In this document: positions 22,431 to 31,388 of the stretch, piece by piece
How positions within the stretch are numbered: the stretch's first letter is position 1
How the letters are laid out: each line of letters starts with the position of its first letter
Assembly (NCBI GenBank): GCA_027310365.1
Contig: DAIDAY010000007.1
Location: forward strand, 1-36,852
DNA: 36,852 nucleotides
Reading direction: 5' to 3'
Source of the DNA: a bacterium
Lineage (GTDB): Bacteria; Patescibacteriota; Minisyncoccia; UBA6257; GWB1-50-10
The notes under the pieces: generated by a model
The model's input: only the letters and a program-made list of their open reading frames with translations
Told to the model about the DNA's origin: nothing
Database searches by the model: none
Program-made: the position numbers and the translations under genes

Positions 22431-22468
22431 CATGAAGAACCCCGCCCATACGGGCGGGGTTCTTCATG
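22431..22468. terminator. Strong terminator-like hairpin after tgt
   Basis: 17-bp perfect stem catgaagaaccccgccc / gggcggggttcttcatg with a 4-nt loop, 24 nt after the tgt stop. There is no clean T-run beyond the stem; the T residues lie within the 3' arm. Confidence 0.6.
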
Positions 22469-22515
22469 TGTGGAGATTTGAAGGCGCGGGAACGCGGGAA
22501 AATGAACCATGGTTG

Positions 22516-22544
22516 TTATCAATTTCGCCATTCTACGTTAGAAT
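22516..22544 (+). promoter_or_regulatory. Promoter of the M23 peptidase gene
   Basis: TTATCA (22516-22521), 17-nt spacer, TAGAAT (22539-22544). Predicted start near 22551, leaving a 5' leader of about 7 nt before ATG 22558. Confidence 0.45.
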
Positions 22545-22557
22545 TGTTGAGCGGGGC

Positions 22558-23406
22558 ATGAAGAAAGCAATTTTTATTCCAATCCTGCTTTTCGGTTTTG
22601 GCGTTGCGGCGGCTTCTCCAGCGGCCGGCTTTTCCGTTCGGCTCTCCAATACCTATCCGACGCAGGGGGATACAGTCATGATCAGCGTTACGGGAAGTGC
22701 CAGCGCGCCGCTGACGGCAACACTCGGCGATCAGACGGCGAACTTCTTTTCCTTCGGCGGCAACTCTGTCGCCGTTTTAGGCCTGAAGGTTACAGCCCAG
22801 ACTGGCTGGCAAAGCATCACCGTCCGCTTCGCCGGCGGCCCGGCCATTATTAAACGGATAGATGTTTTCAAGAAACAGATTGTGACGGAAAAACTCGAAG
22901 TGCCACCTTCGCTCGGTGTTACGGCCCCGCAGCTGATCCAAGGCCTGAAGGACGAGAACGCCGTCATTGGTAATATCGTGGCCGCGGTAACGCCCCAGTC
23001 GTACGTCACCCGGAACTTCGGCCTGCCGCTTGCGGATAACAGGTATATCACCGACCGTTACGGCATCTTGCGCAAAACCGGCGACCAGGGAATCTGGCAC
23101 CTCGGCACCGATTTCGCAGCCGCCCCCAGCACTGCGGTCGGAGCGATGAACGCGGGCGTCGTGCGTTTCGCGACAAGCACCTTCTCTTACGGCAACATGG
23201 TCATCGTGGACCACGGAGAGGGAATTTATTCGATGTATCTCCACATGAACAAGATTCTCGTTACGGTGGGACAAGCCGTTCGACAAGGTCAGACGCTCGG
23301 GCTCGTGGGCGACACCGGTTTTTCGACGGGCGATCATTTGCATCTTTCGATCAAAATCAACGGCATTTCCGTGGATCCATTGCAGTTTGTACAGATATTC
23401 CGATAA
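22558..23406 (+). CDS. Secreted M23-family (LytM) peptidoglycan endopeptidase
   Basis: 282 residues. A signal peptide or anchor (MKKAIFIPILLFGFGVAAAS) is followed by an Ig-like/beta domain (about 25-110). The M23 domain has zinc ligands HLGTD (first His and Asp) and HLHLSIKING (second His), plus IVDHGEGIYSMYLHM and VGQAVRQGQTLGLVGDTG. It cuts peptide bridges in peptidoglycan during growth or division, acting outside the membrane. The N-terminal beta domain plus LytM arrangement is common in CPR and Firmicutes. An upstream in-frame ATG at 22432 lies inside the terminator hairpin and was rejected. Confidence 0.9.
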   Translation: MKKAIFIPILLFGFGVAAASPAAGFSVRLSNTYPTQGDTVMISVTGSASAPLTATLGDQTANFFSFGGNSVAVLGLKVTAQTGWQSITVRFAGGPAIIKRIDVFKKQIVTEKLEVPPSLGVTAPQLIQGLKDENAVIGNIVAAVTPQSYVTRNFGLPLADNRYITDRYGILRKTGDQGIWHLGTDFAAAPSTAVGAMNAGVVRFATSTFSYGNMVIVDHGEGIYSMYLHMNKILVTVGQAVRQGQTLGLVGDTGFSTGDHLHLSIKINGISVDPLQFVQIFR

Positions 23407-23589
23407 TCTTCGTCGGTGAATTTTCTCTCCTCTCGACACCGGTCGTTCAGCGACTCCTGCGGCCACTGCCGCCCTGCGCTCTCACCGCAGTCGATCCGAT
23501 TTCATCGGATACCAAGCCCATTGCGGTTCCGGCATTCCGAATCTCGTATTCCGCTTCCGGGAAGCTCCCGTGTTTGAGGGCGGAGAGCT

Positions 23590-24612
23590 TCACTTCGTGA
23601 AGTAGAGGAATTCAAGGATGATGAGAACAAACCAGCCGATTTGAAGAATGAACCACGCGATGATCTCGATCCATTCGGCTTTTTCTTTCCCGGAAACCGT
23701 GAAATTCTGGACGAAAGAAGCGTAAATGCCGTCCAAGGAGTCCAGTTTTTCCTTGATGGCCGTCCGCCATTCGCCGATCTTGAGTTTCTTGGTCGCCAAG
23801 TCGTAAAATCTCGCCGAATACCAATCGCCGATGAGTTTGATGTCCCGTTCAAGGGACTCGAAAGCCGAGATCCAGGTGATGCGCCGCTCCAAAATGTCCT
23901 TGGCGGTCGTCGCGACGGCTTTCCGTTTGGGAAACCACCGTTTCTTTTCCGGTTCCATGAGTTGTTTTGAAATGTTTTCAATCTGGCTGTCGAGGCGGCG
24001 GTCGAGAATCCGGTGGCGGAGAAGCTGAAGATTGGCGAGCGTTAAAAGTTCCACGGCCAGGCCGAAATCACCTTCGACGTCGAAGAGAAATGCGCCGTCC
24101 CAGTCGATAATCGAAAGATCGTGTCGCGCATATTTGATTTGGGTCGAAAGCGTATAATCGATTTCTTTCGGATCGAGTGTCAAATTTTCCGACTTGAGAA
24201 GCGATGCCATAGTCGACGAATGAACGAGGAATTGCTCCGGGTCGCCGACGTACCCCGAGATCTCGAAGATGGAATACATCTCGCTCATGTCGGCGCTCCC
24301 GCCCCACTTCTTGGCGATGTTAGAACTCTCGTCGTACAGTTTCTTTTCCCAATCGCTCGTTCGTTTTTGATCGAAGATGTTTTGGAGTTCAGTCGAGGCT
24401 TGGATGACCAAGACGTACGGAGCGTAGCCGAGGATGGAAAAAACGACTTCCCGCCCCTCCACCCTCTTCTTTTCTTCGCTCATCGTCATAAGGTGGGGAA
24501 CGGAAGAGGGAAAATAATGTGGACCGCTTTTCTGCGTTTCGGACTTAAACAACTTTCCCCGCACGGCTTTGGGGACTTCTGAGAGCATGAGGGTAACGAG
24601 TTGATTTTTCAT
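23590..24612 (-). CDS. Tail-anchored membrane protein, possibly RMD1/DUF155-like
   Basis: 340 residues, mostly soluble, ending in a single C-terminal transmembrane stretch (WIEIIAWFILQIGWFVLIILEFLYF). In the last half a helical bundle (LLTLANLQLLRHRILDRRLDSQI, then ITWISAFESLERDIKLIGDWYSARFYDLATKKLKI) leads to an acidic residue cluster and a hydrophobic tail. This is the layout of the RMD1/SIF2 (DUF155) family, whose members end in a similar E-W-I-I-x-L-I-x-E helix. The match is by pattern only. Divergent from secD with only ~25 bp between starts, so their promoters overlap. Confidence 0.6.
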   Translation of the reverse strand: MKNQLVTLMLSEVPKAVRGKLFKSETQKSGPHYFPSSVPHLMTMSEEKKRVEGREVVFSILGYAPYVLVIQASTELQNIFDQKRTSDWEKKLYDESSNIAKKWGGSADMSEMYSIFEISGYVGDPEQFLVHSSTMASLLKSENLTLDPKEIDYTLSTQIKYARHDLSIIDWDGAFLFDVEGDFGLAVELLTLANLQLLRHRILDRRLDSQIENISKQLMEPEKKRWFPKRKAVATTAKDILERRITWISAFESLERDIKLIGDWYSARFYDLATKKLKIGEWRTAIKEKLDSLDGIYASFVQNFTVSGKEKAEWIEIIAWFILQIGWFVLIILEFLYFTK

Positions 24613-24628
24613 TTATCTCCATTATAAT
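24601..24628 (+). promoter_or_regulatory. secDF promoter
   Basis: TTGATT (24601-24606), 16-nt spacer, TATAAT (24623-24628), 8 nt to the ATG at 24637. It overlaps the first codons of the divergent minus-strand gene. Confidence 0.65.
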
Positions 24629-24636
24629 CTATTCCA

Positions 24637-25917
24637 ATGTTCAGTAAAATCAGGCCGAAGAACCTGCTTTTCATTATTGCGGTGGTCGCCGTCGTTGCCG
24701 GCGTTTTTGATTATCAACCGCTCTGGGGCCGGATCTCCGATTTCCGCCCCTGGAATTTGGGATTGGATCTTGCCGGAGGAACGGTTCTCACCTACGACAT
24801 CGATGTATCCCAAGTGCCGGCGGCGGATCAGGCAAACGTCGTGAACGGCCTCCGCGATGTTATAGAAAAACGAGTCAACTTGTTCGGCGTCTCGGAGCCG
24901 AAGGTGTACCTTGAACAGAACGGTGCTCGTGAGCGGTTGGTCGCCGAACTCGCCGGAGTTCGGGACGTGAACCAGGCGATCCGGGAAATCGGGGCGACGC
25001 CCTTTCTGGATTTTCGGGAAGTTGTCACCTCGACTTCGTCCGGTATGGGCGCCTCAACCGCTTCGACTTCGCTTGTGGGGAACGAGGGTTACCGGTTCAT
25101 ACCGACGAACCTGACGGGGCGCTACGTCGTGGGAGCGCAGGTATCATTCAATTCGGTAACCCGCGAACCTCAGGTTGACATCCAATTTAATGCCGACGGC
25201 GCGAAAATGTTCGAAGCGTTGACGGCGAAGGACGTAGGAAAACCCGTTGCCATCTTTTTGGACAACCAATTGATAGAAATGCCGGTTGTCCAGGAGGTCA
25301 TTACCGGAGGCAAGGCGCAGATAACCGGCAACTTCACTCTTCAAGCCGCGCAAGCGCTCGCCGGACGGTTCAACGCCGGAGCTCTGCCGGCGCCGATAAC
25401 GCTGGTGAATCAGGAAACGGTGAGCCCCGATTTCGGGAAGAACGCCCTTGATGCCGCGATGCTTGCGGGCATCATAGGAACGGCGGCGGTCATGCTTTTT
25501 ATGCTGATATATTACCGGAAGCTCGGTGTTTACGCTTGTCTGGCTCTCCTCATTTACGTGGCTATCACCCTCGCCATATTCAAGATTGTTCCGGTTACGA
25601 TGACGCTGTCGGGAATCGCCGGTTTCATCTTGTCCATCGGGATAGCGGTGGACGCCAACATCCTCGTTTTCGAGAGGACGAGGGAAGAAGTGAAGAAGGG
25701 ATTGAGCCGCGCGTCGGCAATCGGAGAAGGATTCAAACGAGCCTGGACGTCCATCAAAGATTCCAACGTTTCCACCATCATCACCTCGGCCATCCTCTAT
25801 TACTTCACCTCGAGCTTTGTGAAAGGATTTGCCCTCTCGCTCCTCATCGGCGTTCTCGTAAGCTTATTTTCAGCCATAACGACCACGCGAACGCTCCTGA
25901 GAGTTTTTGAAAGATGA
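24637..25917 (+). CDS. secD: Protein translocase subunit SecD
   Basis: 426-residue RND-type subunit that uses the proton-motive force to help SecYEG-SecA export. First transmembrane helix LLFIIAVVAVVAGVF, then the hallmark LGLDLAGGTVLTYDID. A shortened periplasmic P1 domain follows (VIEKRVNLFGVSEPKVYLE, then NAGALPAPITLVNQETVSPDFGKNAL). Five C-terminal helices include GIAVDANILVFERTREEVKKG and a final TTTRTLLRVFER. About 426 residues is short compared with E. coli (615) but normal for gram-positive-like or CPR SecD. It overlaps secF by 4 nt (ATGA). Confidence 0.95.
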   Translation: MFSKIRPKNLLFIIAVVAVVAGVFDYQPLWGRISDFRPWNLGLDLAGGTVLTYDIDVSQVPAADQANVVNGLRDVIEKRVNLFGVSEPKVYLEQNGARERLVAELAGVRDVNQAIREIGATPFLDFREVVTSTSSGMGASTASTSLVGNEGYRFIPTNLTGRYVVGAQVSFNSVTREPQVDIQFNADGAKMFEALTAKDVGKPVAIFLDNQLIEMPVVQEVITGGKAQITGNFTLQAAQALAGRFNAGALPAPITLVNQETVSPDFGKNALDAAMLAGIIGTAAVMLFMLIYYRKLGVYACLALLIYVAITLAIFKIVPVTMTLSGIAGFILSIGIAVDANILVFERTREEVKKGLSRASAIGEGFKRAWTSIKDSNVSTIITSAILYYFTSSFVKGFALSLLIGVLVSLFSAITTTRTLLRVFER

Positions 25918-26813
25918 ATTTTTTGAACGTCATCGAAAACAGGAGGTATTACCTCTCATTCGCCGCCCTGATTGTTCTCGCGAGCTGGGTGTTCGTCGTC
26001 GCCTTCGGTTTGAGACCCGGCATTGATCTCGCGGGCGGTGCTGAATGGCAGATCTCCGTGAACAACAAGGATGTTTCCGCTTTCCAAATCCAATCCATTC
26101 TTTCGGCTGTGGGACAGCAGAAGATTGCGGTGGTATCGAACGGAGCGGGCGCTTTTACAATCAAGACGCCGGAGATGAACGTCGCCGATCGCGAGAAATA
26201 CGCCGCGTCGCTCAAATCGAATCTCGGCGGTTTCCAGGAGGAAAACTTTTCGAGCATCGGCCCGGTCATCGGAAGCGAACTCGCCAAGAAATCGATCACG
26301 GCGATCGTTCTTGCCTTGCTGGGTATTTCCCTCTACATCGCGTACGCTTTTCGGAAAGTTTCCGAGCCGGTTAAGTCATGGAAGTACGGCCTCATAACTC
26401 TCCTGACGCTCGTCCACGATGTTTCGATTCCGGCAGGATTCCTGGCGCTCCTTGGCCACTTCATGGGGATCGAGATGGATGCCAATTTCATCGTCGCGCT
26501 CCTCGTCATCATGGGATTTTCTGTTCACGACACAATCGTCGTCTTTGATCGGATCCGCGAGAACCTCCTCCTGAGGCAGGGAAAAGAAATCAAATTAGGA
26601 GCAGTGATCGATTATAGCGTCCGGGAAACGTTCGCCCGATCAGTCAATACTTCGTTTGCCCTCATTCTCGTTCTGGCCGCCCTCTTGGCATTCGGGCCGC
26701 AATCACTTTTCTATTTCATCCTTACCATGCTTATCGGAACCGTTTTCGGGACCTATTCATCGATTTTCGTTGCAAGCCCCTTGTTGTACCTCTGGCAAAA
26801 GAAGAGGGATTAA
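25914..26813 (+). CDS. secF: Protein translocase subunit SecF
   Basis: 299-residue partner of SecD. N-terminal helix (YLSFAALIVLASWVFVVAFGL), signature LRPGIDLAGGAEWQIS, small periplasmic domain, then helices with VHDVSIPAGFLALLGHFMGIEMDANFIVALLVIMGFSVHDTIVVFDRIREN and TSFALILVLAALLAFGPQSL. Translation is coupled to secD through the ATGA overlap. Full length. Confidence 0.95.
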   Translation: MNFLNVIENRRYYLSFAALIVLASWVFVVAFGLRPGIDLAGGAEWQISVNNKDVSAFQIQSILSAVGQQKIAVVSNGAGAFTIKTPEMNVADREKYAASLKSNLGGFQEENFSSIGPVIGSELAKKSITAIVLALLGISLYIAYAFRKVSEPVKSWKYGLITLLTLVHDVSIPAGFLALLGHFMGIEMDANFIVALLVIMGFSVHDTIVVFDRIRENLLLRQGKEIKLGAVIDYSVRETFARSVNTSFALILVLAALLAFGPQSLFYFILTMLIGTVFGTYSSIFVASPLLYLWQKKRD

Positions 26814-26831
26814 CCTCTTTTCTTAAGGCGA

Positions 26832-26902
26832 GCCAAGCACCCTCGCGAAGGCTAAGACTTGGGCGTCGCCCCGGAGACAGCCTGAGCGACGGGTGCTCTG
26901 GC
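26832..26902. repeat. Dispersed palindromic intergenic element, copy B
   Basis: Reverse-oriented relative of 21017-21099, sharing gtcttagccttcgcga and ggctgtctccggggcg on the complementary strand. It has outer arms gcaccc / gggtgc and no 18-bp central palindrome. It lies between the secF stop and the left end of the IS. Confidence 0.6.
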
Positions 26903-26909
26903 GAGCGAG

Positions 26910-27851
26910 CGTATAAAATTCAAGACCTTGGAAACAGTTTGATAATATCGATGGGCTTTTTCATCCCCAGTCCCATGTGCGGCCTTTCAAGATTGTAATA
27001 CCGGAGATACTCAGGAATCTCTTTCCTCCAAACCCTGATGTTCCTCGGGATGCGGACAATGCACTCCTCCTGGATCGTCCGATTGAACCGTTCGAGATGG
27101 GCATTGTCGTTGGGCGTTCTGATCCGGATATGCCGGTGGCCCATGCCTCGCTCCAAGATCCGCTTCGTGAACCAGCGGGAGAACTCCGAGCCATGGTCTG
27201 ACTGGATGGTTTCAAAATCAAAGGGGGCAGCATGTTGTGCTTCATCCACGAATCGCACACTCTTCCACGTATCGGCTCCCGAGGACGGGATTGCGTATGC
27301 CCATCGTGAGCAGACATCAATCAAGGTATATACATCCATCCGTTCTCTCGGATCGCCGTCCCGGATGGTGTCGATTTCAACGAGGGTTCCTGGGGTTTTG
27401 GGTATTGGTCGGGGAGGATATACGTGCCATTTCTTCAGGGGAGAGAATCTCGAAACCCCGCACCTCTTCAGGGTTCTCTTGACCGAGGAGAGGGAGACCA
27501 TGATGCCTTCCCCCGTCAATCGGTGGTGCAAGATCTCAGCACACTGGTTCCGTTCCTGTCTCATTTCGAGGATTCTCGATATGACCTCGTCCCTCAACTG
27601 GTTCGGATGACGGTACGGCCGTGAAGATCGGGTTGGAATGAGTTGCGCATTCGAGGGAAGACCTTCCGCCCTCCGGAGCCACTTGGAAACCGTTCCCGGA
27701 GTGTACCCGAAGTGTCTCGCGGTTTCCCTGACCCCGTACCCTGCCCGGACCATCCGGACCGCTTCCATCCGGAGGCGGAGCAACCTTTTGTTTGTTTCGT
27801 ACATACCCATATTCTAACCCTCTAGTGTTTCCAAGCTATTGAACCATTACG
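26910..27851 (-). mobile_element. IS481-type insertion sequence, copy 1
   Basis: About 942 bp bounded by imperfect terminal inverted repeats of 26-27 bp, 26910-26936 and 27826-27851. Both, read inward, start cgta and share ttcaa-n-a-n-cttggaaaca (cgtataaaattcaagacc... against cgtaatggttcaatagc...). It contains one transposase gene on the minus strand whose stop lies inside the left repeat. The visible part of a second copy at 36726 differs by a single base. No clear target duplication is visible: left flank gcgag, right flank tggta. Confidence 0.85.
26920..27810 (-). CDS. IS481-family DDE transposase
   Basis: 296 residues. An N-terminal helix-turn-helix (YGVRETARHFGYTPGTVSKWLRRAEG) for binding the terminal repeats is followed by a second helical segment. 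The rve/RNase H-like catalytic core has Asp in TLVEIDTIRD, Asp in ETIQSDHGSEF and Glu in NDNAHLERFNRTIQEE (DDE triad complete), then YNLERPHMGLGMKKP. A single frame without programmed frameshift separates it from typical IS3 elements. Intact and probably active, given the near-identical second copy. Confidence 0.88.
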   Translation of the reverse strand: MGMYETNKRLLRLRMEAVRMVRAGYGVRETARHFGYTPGTVSKWLRRAEGLPSNAQLIPTRSSRPYRHPNQLRDEVISRILEMRQERNQCAEILHHRLTGEGIMVSLSSVKRTLKRCGVSRFSPLKKWHVYPPRPIPKTPGTLVEIDTIRDGDPRERMDVYTLIDVCSRWAYAIPSSGADTWKSVRFVDEAQHAAPFDFETIQSDHGSEFSRWFTKRILERGMGHRHIRIRTPNDNAHLERFNRTIQEECIVRIPRNIRVWRKEIPEYLRYYNLERPHMGLGMKKPIDIIKLFPRS

Positions 27852-27856
27852 TGGTA

Positions 27857-27885
27857 TTGACATTTTGTGGGTTTTTATTTACTTT
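27857..27885 (+). promoter_or_regulatory. Promoter of the str operon
   Basis: TTGACA (27857-27862), 17-nt spacer, TACTTT (27880-27885). The -35 box starts 6 bp after the last base of the IS, so the promoter survived the insertion but anything upstream was displaced. Confidence 0.5.
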
Positions 27886-27910
27886 TAATGTTGCGTTCAA
27901 CAATCGCTCA

Positions 27911-28327
27911 ATGCCAACGGTAAACCAGCTTATCAAAAAGGGAAGGTCGGTGACCAAAAAGAAATCGAAAGCTCCCGCACTGGAGTTTTATTTTAATTAC
28001 TTGAAAAACCGTCCCGTCGACTCGCCGTCGCCCTTCAAGCGGGGAGTATGTTTGAAGGTTTTCACGACGACGCCGAAGAAGCCGAACTCGGCTTTGCGGA
28101 AAGTCGCGAGAGTACGGCTCACGAACGGCATGGAAGTTACGGCGTACATTCCGGGAGAAGGACACAATCTCCAGGAACACTCCGTGGTCGTGGTGCGCGG
28201 CGGCAGGGTAAAAGATCTGCCGGGCGTTCGTTACCATATTGTTAGGGGCATTTTGGATACGCAGGGCGTGAACACACGACACCAGCAACGATCAAAATAC
28301 GGCGCCAAGAGGCCCAAGGAGAATTGA
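27911..28327 (+). CDS. rpsL: 30S ribosomal protein S12
   Basis: 138-residue decoding-centre protein. Signature [21 protein letters not shown] is intact, as is [32 protein letters not shown] with the streptomycin-region lysines. Near the N-terminus, after [11 protein letters not shown], there are about 14 residues more than in E. coli ([17 protein letters not shown]) before the conserved KRGVC. Start ATG 27911 ([12 protein letters not shown]). A longer in-frame start at 27839 lies inside the IS end and was rejected. First gene of rpsL-rpsG-fusA-tuf-rpsJ. Confidence 0.95.
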   Translation: MPTVNQLIKKGRSVTKKKSKAPALEFYFNYLKNRPVDSPSPFKRGVCLKVFTTTPKKPNSALRKVARVRLTNGMEVTAYIPGEGHNLQEHSVVVVRGGRVKDLPGVRYHIVRGILDTQGVNTRHQQRSKYGAKRPKEN

Positions 28328-28342
28328 GGTATTGAATTCATT

Positions 28343-28813
28343 ATGCGAAGAAAAGGATTCAAAAAAAGAGAGCACGCAGCGGACAATATCCACAGCCGGG
28401 TGGACGTGGGGAGGTTCATCAATTACCTCATGGTCGACGGCAAAAAAATCGCCGCCGAGAAGGTATTTTACGGCGCTTTGAAAGAAATCGAGAAAGCGAC
28501 CAAGGAAGACCCGGTGAAAATTTTTGAACGGGCTTTGGAAAACGCGACGCCGCTCCTCGAAGTCACCTCGAAGAGAATCGGCGGAGCGAATTACCAAATT
28601 CCGCGGGAAGTGAGGAGCGAACGGAAATTCTTCTTGGCGGCTCACTGGATCATCAAAGGCGCCCGAAACAAAAAGGGGAAACCCATGGCGCAAAAACTTG
28701 CGGAGGAAATCATCGCTGCCGCCAAGAATGAAGGAACGGCGATTAAGAAAAAACAAGACACTCACCGCATGGCTGAGGCAAACCGCGCGTTTGCGAGCTA
28801 CTTGAGAGGGTAA
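28343..28813 (+). CDS. rpsG: 30S ribosomal protein S7
   Basis: 156-residue primary 16S rRNA-binding protein of the small-subunit head. It starts MRRKGFKKREHAADNIHSRVDVGRFINYLMVDGKK. Central RIGGANYQIPREVRSERKFFLAAHWII and C-terminal DTHRMAEANRAFASYL follow the family. It begins 15 nt after rpsL. In E. coli S7 represses this operon by binding the rpsL-rpsG gap. That gap is too short here, and the long structured gap lies after rpsG instead. Confidence 0.95.
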   Translation: MRRKGFKKREHAADNIHSRVDVGRFINYLMVDGKKIAAEKVFYGALKEIEKATKEDPVKIFERALENATPLLEVTSKRIGGANYQIPREVRSERKFFLAAHWIIKGARNKKGKPMAQKLAEEIIAAAKNEGTAIKKKQDTHRMAEANRAFASYLRG

Positions 28814-28815
28814 TT

Positions 28816-29009
28816 CCTCACCCTTGAGTGATAAAACACTTATCCGAAACGGTGGAGGGACATTAATGATTGCATATGGAAATTTTATCAAACGGTAGTC
28901 GTCGCTTAAATGACCAGGGTTGCTTCTCGGCAATTCTTGAAGGGTGAAGGATGTCCCTAACACCTTGCGGTTTTAGTATTTTCACAACGGGAAAACTTCC
29001 GTTTTCCCG
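28816..29009 (+). promoter_or_regulatory. Structured RNA leader between rpsG and fusA
   Basis: Three pairings are visible. tcaccctt (28818-28825) pairs with aagggtga (28940-28947). ggtg-g-agggacat (28851-28863) pairs with atgtccct-aa-cacc (28951-28964). The two helices cross, so they form a large pseudoknot or exclude each other. A third hairpin cgggaaaac-ttcc-gttttcccg (28988-29009) is perfect, 9 bp, and ends 31 nt before the fusA start without a T-run. No ORF of note in the 227-nt gap. A regulatory or processing element for fusA-tuf expression is the likely role (inference). Confidence 0.5.
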
Positions 29010-29040
29010 ACTCTCTTCCCACATCGATTTTTAATTAGTT

Positions 29041-31146
29041 ATGCCAAGACAATATCCACTCGAAAAAGTTAGAGACATAGGCATCATCGCTCACATCGAT
29101 GCGGGGAAAACCACGACGTCGGAGCGTGTCCTTTTTTATACCGGCGTTTCCCACAAAATCGGTGAAGTCCACGAAGGAGACACTGTCATGGACTGGATGG
29201 AACAGGAGCGGGAACGCGGCATTACCATTACCTCTGCCGCAACGACTTGTTTCTGGATTCCGACGTACGCAAAAGGAGATAAATCCCATGAATACCGGAT
29301 CAACCTCATTGACACGCCGGGGCATATTGATTTCACCGTCGAAGTCAAACGCTCGCTTCGTGTTTTGGACGGCGCCGTCGTCGTATTCGACGGCGTTGCG
29401 GGCGTCGAGCCGCAATCGGAAACCAACTGGCACTATGCCGACGAATATCAAGTTCCCCGCATCTGTTTCGTTAACAAACTCGATCGCATGGGCGCGAGTT
29501 TCGATTACAGTTTCAATTCGATTTTGGAACGCTTGACGCCGAACGCCGTCGCGATGCAGATACCCATCGGCGCGGAATCCGCGTTCGAAGGCGTCATCGA
29601 TTTGCTGAACCGGAAGGCCGTCCGGTTTGAAGGCGAACATGGAGATCGGATCATCGAAGGAGAAATACCCGCCGACCTCGCGGAAGAAACAAAGAAAAAG
29701 CGGCATGAGCTTATCGAAAAAATCGTGGAGAAGGATGATGCTTTGATGGCTGAGTATCTCGAGGGAAAAGAACCGTCCATTGACGCTTTAAAAAAAGTTT
29801 TGAGAAAGGAAACCATCGCGAACCGCCTCGTTCCGGTTTTCTGCGGCTCGGCTTTGCAAAACAAGGGGGTTCAACTTGTCCTGGACGCTGTAATCGATTA
29901 CCTTCCGTCTCCGCTCGACATGCCGCCAACGAAAGGGATTGATCCGAAGTCCGGGGCAGAAATCGAGCGTCGTCCCTCCGACACGGAACCATTTGCCGGC
30001 CTCGCGTTCAAAATAGCCGCCGACCCGTTTGTCGGCTCTCTTACCTATTTCAGAATTTATTCCGGAACGGTAAAGCGGGGGAGCTACGTTTTGAATGCCG
30101 CCAAGAATTCCCAGGAACGCATCGGTCGCATGGTCCGCATGCACGCCAACCACCGGGAAGAGGCGGAAGAACTTTATGCGGGAGATTTAGGCGCCATTGT
30201 GGGGCTCAAGAATACCACAACCGGCGACAGTTTGACTGATCCCGACCACCCGATTATTCTGGAGAAAATCGTCTTCCCCGAACCCGTCATTTCCGTGAGA
30301 ATCGAGCCGAAAACGAAAGCCGACCAGGAGAAAATGGGTATTGCTCTGCACCGCCTCTCCGAGGAAGACCCGACATTCCGTGTTTCCGGCGATGAAGAAA
30401 CCGGAGAAACCATCATTTCGGGCATGGGAGAATTGCACTTGGAAATCATCGTTGACCGGATGAAGCGAGAATTCGGCGTTGAAGCAAGCGTTGGAAGGCC
30501 GCAGGTTGCATATAAAGAAACCATCAAGGGTAGCGCCGAAGCGGAAGGAAAATACATCAGGCAATCCGGCGGACGCGGACAATATGGCCACGTATGGGTC
30601 AAAGTTGAAACGATGGAACGAGGAAAAGGATTTGAATTTGTGGATGCCATCAAGGGAGGAGCCATTCCGCGGGAGTTCATTCCGGCTATCGAGAAAGGAA
30701 TTAAGGAAGCGCTCGGGAGAGGAATTCTCGCCGGATACCCTCTGATCGACTTGAAAGTTACGCTTTTCGACGGATCGTACCACGAAGTGGATTCATCGGA
30801 ATTCGCATTCAAGATCGCGGGTTCCATGGCGTTGCAGGACGCTTGCACCAAAGCGAAACTCGCCCTCTTGGAGCCGATCATGAAAGTCCAAATTATCGTC
30901 CCGCCTGATTTCTTGGGTGACGTGACGGGCGACTTGAGTTCTAAGCGCGGAAAGATCACGTCGATGGGCGAACGGGGAACGGTGCGCGTGATCGACGCGA
31001 ACGTGCCTTTGGCCGAAATGTTCGGTTATTCCACATCTCTCCGTTCTATGACCCAGGGCCGCGGATCGTTCAACATGGAATTCTCCCATTATGAAGAAAT
31101 TCCGGGAAACGTGGCGCAGGGCATCGTCGAAGGAAGAAAGAAATAA
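29041..31146 (+). CDS. fusA: Elongation factor G
   Basis: 701-residue translocation GTPase. G1 [10 protein letters not shown]2 region with [12 protein letters not shown]3 [10 protein letters not shown]4 NKLDRMGA and G5 GSAL are all present. Domain II has PFAGLAFKI, domain IV has GGRGQYGHV, and the C-terminal domain has [23 protein letters not shown]. Full-length bacterial EF-G in its standard str-operon place after rpsG. The start ATG 29041 has no evident Shine-Dalgarno (preceding ttttaattagtt). Confidence 0.97.
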   Translation: MPRQYPLEKVRDIGIIAHIDAGKTTTSERVLFYTGVSHKIGEVHEGDTVMDWMEQERERGITITSAATTCFWIPTYAKGDKSHEYRINLIDTPGHIDFTVEVKRSLRVLDGAVVVFDGVAGVEPQSETNWHYADEYQVPRICFVNKLDRMGASFDYSFNSILERLTPNAVAMQIPIGAESAFEGVIDLLNRKAVRFEGEHGDRIIEGEIPADLAEETKKKRHELIEKIVEKDDALMAEYLEGKEPSIDALKKVLRKETIANRLVPVFCGSALQNKGVQLVLDAVIDYLPSPLDMPPTKGIDPKSGAEIERRPSDTEPFAGLAFKIAADPFVGSLTYFRIYSGTVKRGSYVLNAAKNSQERIGRMVRMHANHREEAEELYAGDLGAIVGLKNTTTGDSLTDPDHPIILEKIVFPEPVISVRIEPKTKADQEKMGIALHRLSEEDPTFRVSGDEETGETIISGMGELHLEIIVDRMKREFGVEASVGRPQVAYKETIKGSAEAEGKYIRQSGGRGQYGHVWVKVETMERGKGFEFVDAIKGGAIPREFIPAIEKGIKEALGRGILAGYPLIDLKVTLFDGSYHEVDSSEFAFKIAGSMALQDACTKAKLALLEPIMKVQIIVPPDFLGDVTGDLSSKRGKITSMGERGTVRVIDANVPLAEMFGYSTSLRSMTQGRGSFNMEFSHYEEIPGNVAQGIVEGRKK

Positions 31147-31320
31147 CGACAACCAGCAAAAATGTTGACAAGTCTTGTTCCGTCACCAGATCCAGCGCTT
31201 CATTTTCGACGCATACGGCGGACCAACAAATCAAGAATATGGACAACATTTCGGGAAAGTATTACTCTAGGGGAATTCACGAGAATGGGGGGCGTTGTAG
31301 CGCGTGACCCGGTGCGGGGC

Positions 31321-31350
31321 TTGATAAAAAGATAAAAATTGTTTTACAAT
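31321..31350 (+). promoter_or_regulatory. tuf promoter
   Basis: TTGATA (31321-31326), 18-nt spacer, TACAAT (31345-31350) in a 242-bp gap after fusA, so tuf has its own promoter. A strong Shine-Dalgarno aaaggagg (31361-31368) follows but ends about 20 nt before the ATG at 31389. Confidence 0.6.
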
Positions 31351-31388
31351 AAAAAACACCAAAGGAGGTCGAAAACAAAAACAAAACT

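Noticed and set aside
22432-22557. Longer N-terminus for the M23 peptidase
   Set aside because: It starts inside the terminator hairpin, and a proper signal peptide begins at 22558.
26905-26915. Target-site duplication of IS copy 1
   Set aside because: Five bases at the left flank (gcgag) and right flank (tggta) do not match, so no duplication can be claimed.
27839-27910. Longer N-terminus for S12
   Set aside because: The extension reads through the IS terminal repeat and promoter; conserved S12 starts at MPTVNQL.
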